DNA of 64,000 bases from Rhynchopus sp. YZ270_cl-10. Lineage: Eukaryota > Euglenozoa > Diplonemea > Diplonemida > Diplonemidae. Positions 59,705 to 64,000 of this stretch are shown here, piece after piece. Position 1 is the first letter of the stretch; each line of letters begins with the position of its first letter. Under the pieces are notes generated by a model. The model was given only the letters and a program-made list of their open reading frames with translations, made no database searches and had not been told where the DNA came from. Location of the stretch: NCBI GenBank assembly GCA_964035575.1, contig OZ037911.1, forward strand, positions 992,001-1,056,000. Reading direction: 5' to 3'. The position numbers were made by a program, and so were the translations under genes.

Positions 59705-62299
59705 ATGAAGCAGTTCATTTTGCTGTGCACGGCTTTGAGTGCCGCTGCCACGGACACGTGTTCCTTGGGGGACATGCTGCTGGACTTCAAGGTGTCGACG
59801 GCAACGGAGCTGGTCAACAACAGGACCACCGATGCAGGGTCTCGTGTTCTGCTCGAGACGTTCTACGCACAGATGGACGCGTCTGCTGGGGGCCAGGTGT
59901 CGGCAGCGCTGCTGAACGAGGCGGGGCAGGTGGGCATGATGCAGGCGTCGTTGGCCTCCTTCGGCAAGACGTACGCGAAGGGCGCCTTCAGCTCCGCACA
60001 GTTCCAGCCCGCCCTCGACGGGTCCTCCACTTCCGTTGCTCAGTTCCTCTACAGCAGAGTGGAGGCCGCCTTCGGGACCTACTGGAACTTCAGAACCATG
60101 TGGCCCTTCCCCGAGGTCACACCGCATCAGATTGCCCTTCTCAAGGCGGCTGGTGTCCCTATCGACTTTGCACCTGACGCAACCGGTTCGCCGAACAAGT
60201 ACGGCTACGGCTTTGAGCTGATGAACTCCTGCATGGAGCCGGGCAGCAACGCAGGTCACTTCGACGACTCTGTGAGCACCCTTGACGGGCTTGCGCCTGG
60301 GTACCGCTTTGCGAGAGAGGCGCTGGCAAGCACGCTGAAGGGTGCCGACTCGCCGCTGTGCTGGACCACGCAGCCTGCCCTGGAGGACTCTGCTGTGTAC
60401 GGCTACATTGCGTCCTACGGAAAGCAGCAGGAGAACCCCGACAAGAGCATCATCGACGAGCTCCCGAACAAGCTCGGCAAGGGCGCCTTCGATGTCTACT
60501 TCGAAACGCTCTTCCAGCACGAGGGTGTGCCGGACCTGATGGAGGACACGAGCATGGCCAACGCTATCATGTACTCCGCACTGTCGTACACAGCGACCGT
60601 TGTGGAGGATGACGACGTTCGCTTCTTTGAGTACCCCCTGCGTCAGGGCTTGAACAACCAGATTGACATGTACATGACTGCGGGGAAGAAGAAGCAGATC
60701 GACGACCTTGCGGACCAGGCGCGCGCTGCGAGACAGGCAGGTGCCATCACGGAGGCTGAGTTCGAAGCCACCATGGCGCAGCTCACTGGGCTCTACGAGT
60801 CGGGCCCTGTGTACGACACCACCCTGGTGTTCGATGTTGCCGCTGTGCGTATCGAGGCCGACCAGATGGTCATCCACTCCGTGCAGCTGCGTGACGGCAC
60901 CTGGCTTCTCCGCAGCGAGATGAGCGCCGGTGTGTGGGCCCTTGTCCGCTACCACCTGCAGGCGTTCCTCTCGTACTACGCCGCTGCCGACGGCCACAAC
61001 TGGGTGCACTTTGTGGGGACTGCGCAGCTGTCGTACGCTGTGGCCAAGGGGTGGACCTTCCCGGACAGAACTGCGAGCGTCACAGAGAAGCTGATTGCGT
61101 CCCTCCCACCTGCGTTTGTGTCTGCCATGCAGCTTGTGAAGGCATCGCAGCCTGACGCCGACCTGTTGACGCAGTTCCTCGGTGCGGCGCAGCTCACGTC
61201 GACGGACACGAACACTGTGATGGGTTACCTGGCAGCGGCAGGCGCAGAGGCAGCAGACTGGTACATCAACCCTAACACCGTCGACAAGACACGTGACGCG
61301 TCGAAGCTGCCGAACGTGATTCGTTTCCTTGCCGCCTTCCAGGTGGGTGGGAACTACATTGCCGAGACACCGCTCTTCGACGGCACGTACACAGGTGGCT
61401 TCAGCCGCTACCCCACAGCGTACCACGCAAACGGCACGGAGGACGCAAACCCCCCTGCAGACTACGCACCCAAGCAGCGGGACCTGCGCAGCAACGGCGA
61501 CGCAGAGATGGTCAAAACCTTCTTCACCCCACACCAGGCACCGCACAGCGATTTCGTCGCCTCCGTTGCCAACAGGACCATTGCGCAGACCTTCAACACC
61601 CCTGACTTCTGGAACGTCCGCACCTGGCTTGGACCGCTTGCGGAGGAGAAGATCCCGTATGTGACTGAGCTGTACGCCATGTGGAAGGTGACGTACAGGA
61701 TGGTCAAGTCGCTGTTCAGGGTGCTCCGCTCTCGCTCGTGCGAGAGCTACGATGGGTCCGACATGTCCACGAACGAGGCGCTTCAGACACTGAAGGGACA
61801 GCTCCGCAAGCTGGGAATCCCTGTGGACGCTACCTGGGCGTCGTTCGAGATGGTGCTGGCGACGACGCTGTGGCAGCAGACTGTGGTGCACTCGTTGGAC
61901 CACGAGGGCGCGCACGACACGATGAAGAACATCAAGCAGTCCTTCGCGCGCCCGAGCTGGGGGATCAAGGAGGCCACAGACAGTGGTGTGAGCTCGCTCA
62001 AGTCTGCGCTTGCCTTCATTGAGGAGAGAGTCAGCCCTATGCGCGACGCGCAGACACGCACCTTCCTCACAAGCGCGGTGCCCAACTTTGAGTCCACGTT
62101 CGCCGACTTCGACCAGCTGCTGACACGTGACCCCTGCCAGTCGATCCCCGTGAAGTGCAACGCCATTGGCAACTTTGCCTTCGCCAAGGTCTTCGAAAGG
62201 TACCAAAAGAACCTCCTCAAGGTGTACAAGAACGCCCCCATCAGCTTCAGGCAGAAGTTCGAATTCCTTACCGACGTCCGCCCTGCCATCAACTGGTAG
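59705..62299 (+). CDS. Secreted 864-aa protein, distantly lipoxygenase-like
   Basis: Signal peptide (MKQFILLCTALSAAAT). The second half follows the order seen in lipoxygenases. WALVRYHLQAFLSYYAAADG then HNWVH (H431, H435) recalls the WxLAK helix and first iron-ligand pair, though lipoxygenases space these histidines five apart, not four. LYAMWKVTYRMVKSLF followed by ALQTLKGQLRKLG recalls the region before the second ligand helix. LATTLWQQTVVHSLDH (H729, H733) aligns with the TtiiW..sA.HaaVN helix, with His at the Asn position, as some animal enzymes have. The usual C-terminal isoleucine is absent (ends INW). The same stretch contains HEGAH (733-737), an HExxH pattern, so a metallopeptidase is an alternative. 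No PLAT domain seen. A secreted lipid-oxidising or metal-binding protein is inferred with low certainty. One exon. Confidence 0.6.
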   Translation: MKQFILLCTALSAAATDTCSLGDMLLDFKVSTATELVNNRTTDAGSRVLLETFYAQMDASAGGQVSAALLNEAGQVGMMQASLASFGKTYAKGAFSSAQFQPALDGSSTSVAQFLYSRVEAAFGTYWNFRTMWPFPEVTPHQIALLKAAGVPIDFAPDATGSPNKYGYGFELMNSCMEPGSNAGHFDDSVSTLDGLAPGYRFAREALASTLKGADSPLCWTTQPALEDSAVYGYIASYGKQQENPDKSIIDELPNKLGKGAFDVYFETLFQHEGVPDLMEDTSMANAIMYSALSYTATVVEDDDVRFFEYPLRQGLNNQIDMYMTAGKKKQIDDLADQARAARQAGAITEAEFEATMAQLTGLYESGPVYDTTLVFDVAAVRIEADQMVIHSVQLRDGTWLLRSEMSAGVWALVRYHLQAFLSYYAAADGHNWVHFVGTAQLSYAVAKGWTFPDRTASVTEKLIASLPPAFVSAMQLVKASQPDADLLTQFLGAAQLTSTDTNTVMGYLAAAGAEAADWYINPNTVDKTRDASKLPNVIRFLAAFQVGGNYIAETPLFDGTYTGGFSRYPTAYHANGTEDANPPADYAPKQRDLRSNGDAEMVKTFFTPHQAPHSDFVASVANRTIAQTFNTPDFWNVRTWLGPLAEEKIPYVTELYAMWKVTYRMVKSLFRVLRSRSCESYDGSDMSTNEALQTLKGQLRKLGIPVDATWASFEMVLATTLWQQTVVHSLDHEGAHDTMKNIKQSFARPSWGIKEATDSGVSSLKSALAFIEERVSPMRDAQTRTFLTSAVPNFESTFADFDQLLTRDPCQSIPVKCNAIGNFAFAKVFERYQKNLLKVYKNAPISFRQKFEFLTDVRPAINW

Positions 62300-62375
62300 G
62301 GAGAGAGAGGCACATAGAAAGGAGAAAAACCACATCGCTTTCATAATATTATATTTTTTTATATCTTGTTCTCAC

Positions 62376-62447
62376 GTGTCACTGCCGCCCAGGTTTATAC
62401 CCTAACAATCGTCCTAACAAATGTCTAAAATCTTGCGGAAGTGACAC
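62376..62447 (+). repeat. Inverted repeat after the lipoxygenase-like gene
   Basis: GTGTCACTGCCGC (62376-62388) pairs with 62435-62447, 12 of 13 bases, across a 46-nt loop containing CCTAACAA twice. The left arm resembles the one at 57431-57446. Confidence 0.55.
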
Positions 62448-62565
62448 CGTCTTTTAGCTTTATGTTTTATTTTAGCTTTTTCTCCTTGAAGCTTCGTTTG
62501 TGCCCTATGAGGCCCTTACGCTGTAACAACAGGAGTCTTTTATAATTGCTGTATTTCTTCTTGAA

Positions 62566-62610
62566 GGTGACAAAGCACAGTCTTAGGTTCATCTTACAGT
62601 AAGGCTTTAC
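62566..62610 (+). repeat. Dispersed hairpin motif, copy
   Basis: GGTGACAAAGCACAGTCTTA, GGTTCATCTTACAGTAAGGC. A shortened loop and an altered stem. A gene-flank repeat follows 10 bp later. Confidence 0.55.
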
Positions 62611-62620
62611 TAAAAAAAAA

Positions 62621-62690
62621 GAGAGTGGAAATTGCTCAACCGTTGACAACACAACCGAGGCAAACTACACTAATCCAACAATTTAACACA
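62621..62690 (+). repeat. Gene-flank repeat, copy
   Basis: GAGAGTGGAAATTGCTCAAC, CACAACCGAGGCAAACTACA, CTAATCCAACAATTTAACAC. The best-preserved copy together with 25397-25470. Confidence 0.65.
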
Positions 62691-62854
62691 AAAGCATTTT
62701 TCTTTTGTGGGCACCTTTTCATTTTATTTTGAAGAAAATATAAATAAGTTGACTAAGAAAGCAAAAAAGTGTATTGATTACTTGAGGGGTTTGACACCCC
62801 ACGGAGTGTCATGCCATGCATCCCTGTATGCTATGGTGTTTCACTGTTTATTTA

Positions 62855-62905
62855 GGGTGATTCCGCAACGAGAGGCTTAGGTTCAGCTTTATAGGTTTTT
62901 TCTTC
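62855..62905 (+). repeat. Dispersed hairpin motif, copy
   Basis: GGGTGATTCCGCAACGAGAG, GCTTAGGTTCAGCTTTATAG and a T run. Confidence 0.6.
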
Positions 62906-63249
62906 ATTTTTCCATGCTAAGGTCTCCCATCTCCCCCCTTCCCTAATCAGCGTGCACCCCTTCCCTTGCCCCCACTCCCAAAAAAAAAAAAAAAATCCCC
63001 ACAAAAAAAAACAACACATTTCTATAATTTAACACAAGGCCAGCACAACGCATGACGAAAGGGCATATCAAAGTGCCTTGTAGCGCTTTTTGATCACCCA
63101 TCTTAGAGAGGTGTGCACTGTGCATTTTCTATTTTCTTTTTCTCGAAGAAACGTTTTTTCTTTTACTGTTGCAAAGACAACTTGATCCGCACCAAATCCT
63201 AGAGTCTCGACCCGTCGTGTGTGTGTTGGTTTTGTGTGTTTTTTCATTG

Positions 63250-63300
63250 TAGGTGACTAAGCACAAGAAGCTTACGTTCATATGGAAATTTTTCCTTTAC
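63250..63300 (+). repeat. Dispersed hairpin motif, copy
   Basis: GGTGACTAAGCACAAGAAGC, TTACGTTCATATGGAAATTT. The left arm CTAAGC is intact; the right arm has one change. Confidence 0.6.
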
Positions 63301-63681
63301 TTCGCTCTTACCCATCTTTTCATTGTACTACACCCATTTAAAAAGCAAACAAACAACCCAGACCCTTCCCCTTTTGTTTGATAACAAATACATACTTCGC
63401 ACCGAGTTTCAGTGTACTTCATGGTTTGATTTTCCCATTGAATGGAAAGTGGTTGGTTGTGTCCCGGGTTTTGCAACTTCTGCCCAACATCGCCAAAAAA
63501 TCGGGTCAAAATCAGATGGGCTAACAACCAATTTTTCAAAAAAAAATACAAGAGACAATATGATGCTGGGGAGACAAAAAAGTGTTTCTAGAACATTTTA
63601 TTTTCAATACCCGCATCCTCTCGGAAGGCCGCCCTTCTCGGAACCAACCATTTTCTTTTTATTTATTTTGCCATGTGCACG

Positions 63682-63792
63682 GTGGAGTCCGCCCAAAATG
63701 GGCGTACCCTTTTGGGTGGATTCTTGAGGCGGTCTTCTGCCCGCCTAAAGAGTCCGTCCAAAAGGGTACGCCCATTTTTAGGCGGACTCCAC
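63682..63792. mobile_element. 111-bp foldback element
   Basis: Outer arms of about 39 bp (63682-63720 and 63752-63792) are near-perfect inverted copies starting GTGGAGTCCGCC; the centre holds a second small stem (GGCGG...CCGCC). Folded, almost the whole element pairs with itself. It fits a miniature inverted-repeat or foldback transposon; no target duplication could be assigned. Confidence 0.65.
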
Positions 63793-64000
63793 TGTGTGTA
63801 CACACCCACTCTTTGCATTTCACCCCCTTACGGAAGCAGGCAATGCTGTGCTTGCATGGCTCCCGCCCGCTTGCGAGCAAAAAAAAAAAGTCAAATATTT
63901 TCATAAAACATAATAACCCTAACCCGTAAACCCGACGTAACCTTGACGTCCGAAGGGGCGACATCGAGAACACAGAACCTTCTCTTCCTCGGAGTGTATA

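Larger units (their letters stand above)
62300..64000. other. Terminal non-coding region rich in repeats
   Basis: No gene supported. Contains an inverted repeat (62376-62447), three hairpin motifs (62566, 62855, 63250), a gene-flank repeat (62621-62690) and a foldback element (63682-63792). Confidence 0.5.

Noticed and set aside
59693-62344. An 883-codon open frame on the minus strand opposite the lipoxygenase-like gene
   Set aside because: The product is dominated by Arg, Val, Leu, Gly and His as expected for the complement of GC-rich codons; no domain or signal is seen, and the plus-strand gene has a signal peptide and protein-like composition.
63905-63935. Telomere-like AACCCTAACCCGTAAACCC
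   Set aside because: Only two imperfect units; no array and genes continue up to the region.

Overview
This is nuclear DNA from a unicellular eukaryote. Gene bodies are fairly GC-rich and are separated by intergenic DNA full of homopolymer runs of T, A, C and G. All genes I can support lie on the plus strand. Most are intronless; four carry introns, 10 in total, mostly 45-177 nt. Every intron begins GTAT (8 of 10 GTATG) and most end ACAG. That strict signal resembles the known Giardia/Trichomonas consensus, so a free-living metamonad (for example a fornicate) is one possibility, but this is inference and the species is not identified.

Layout. 1-4.1 kb: a secreted GH56 hyaluronidase-like enzyme in T-rich flanks. 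4.1-13.5 kb: a tandem array of eight near-identical 115-aa NTF2/SnoaL-like genes in an A-B dyad arrangement. 13.8-19.4 kb: a KH-domain protein fused to a degenerate TUTase-like nucleotidyltransferase; a 2.7-kb intron holding a 204-bp minisatellite interrupts it. 19.4-23.7 kb: a gene-free stretch with a 1,684-bp DNA element bounded by perfect 114-bp inverted repeats, a perfect palindrome and a poly(A)-tailed probable retroposon. 23.7-27 kb: two unrecognised coiled-coil proteins. 27.4-35.3 kb: one intronless 2,639-aa gene combining Cys-rich/MIB-HERC2-like modules, SPRY-like sandwiches and a kinase-like tail without a catalytic centre. 36-37.4 kb: a MORN-LRR protein. 37.7-47.7 kb: two secreted multidomain proteins (astacin-like and CAP/EGF) that end in nearly the same beta-propeller, because their 3' halves and downstream flanks are copies of one duplicated segment. 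A TA-flanked DNA element sits in one copy and is absent from the other. 48-49.4 kb: a coiled-coil/zinc-ribbon protein. 50.1-54.6 kb: the ERCC6/Rad26 (CSB) repair translocase in six exons. 55.5-58.8 kb: two unrecognised proteins. 59.7-62.3 kb: a secreted protein that looks distantly lipoxygenase-like. 62.3-64 kb: repeat-rich non-coding DNA.

Genes working together: there is no sign of operons or one pathway. Two themes recur. One is secreted proteins (hyaluronidase, astacin-like, CAP/EGF, lipoxygenase-like), which suit a phagotroph acting on extracellular polymers. The other is catalytically dead enzyme folds (astacin, TUTase and kinase relatives) kept as full-length open frames.

The non-coding DNA is the least explained part. 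A roughly 45-bp hairpin motif (CTAAGC, short loop, GCTTAG, then GTTCATCTTATAAA and a T-rich tract) recurs about 20 times, in intergenic DNA and inside introns, once on the minus strand. Several other short repeat families recur beside genes. All identifications come from reading motifs; no database search was possible.
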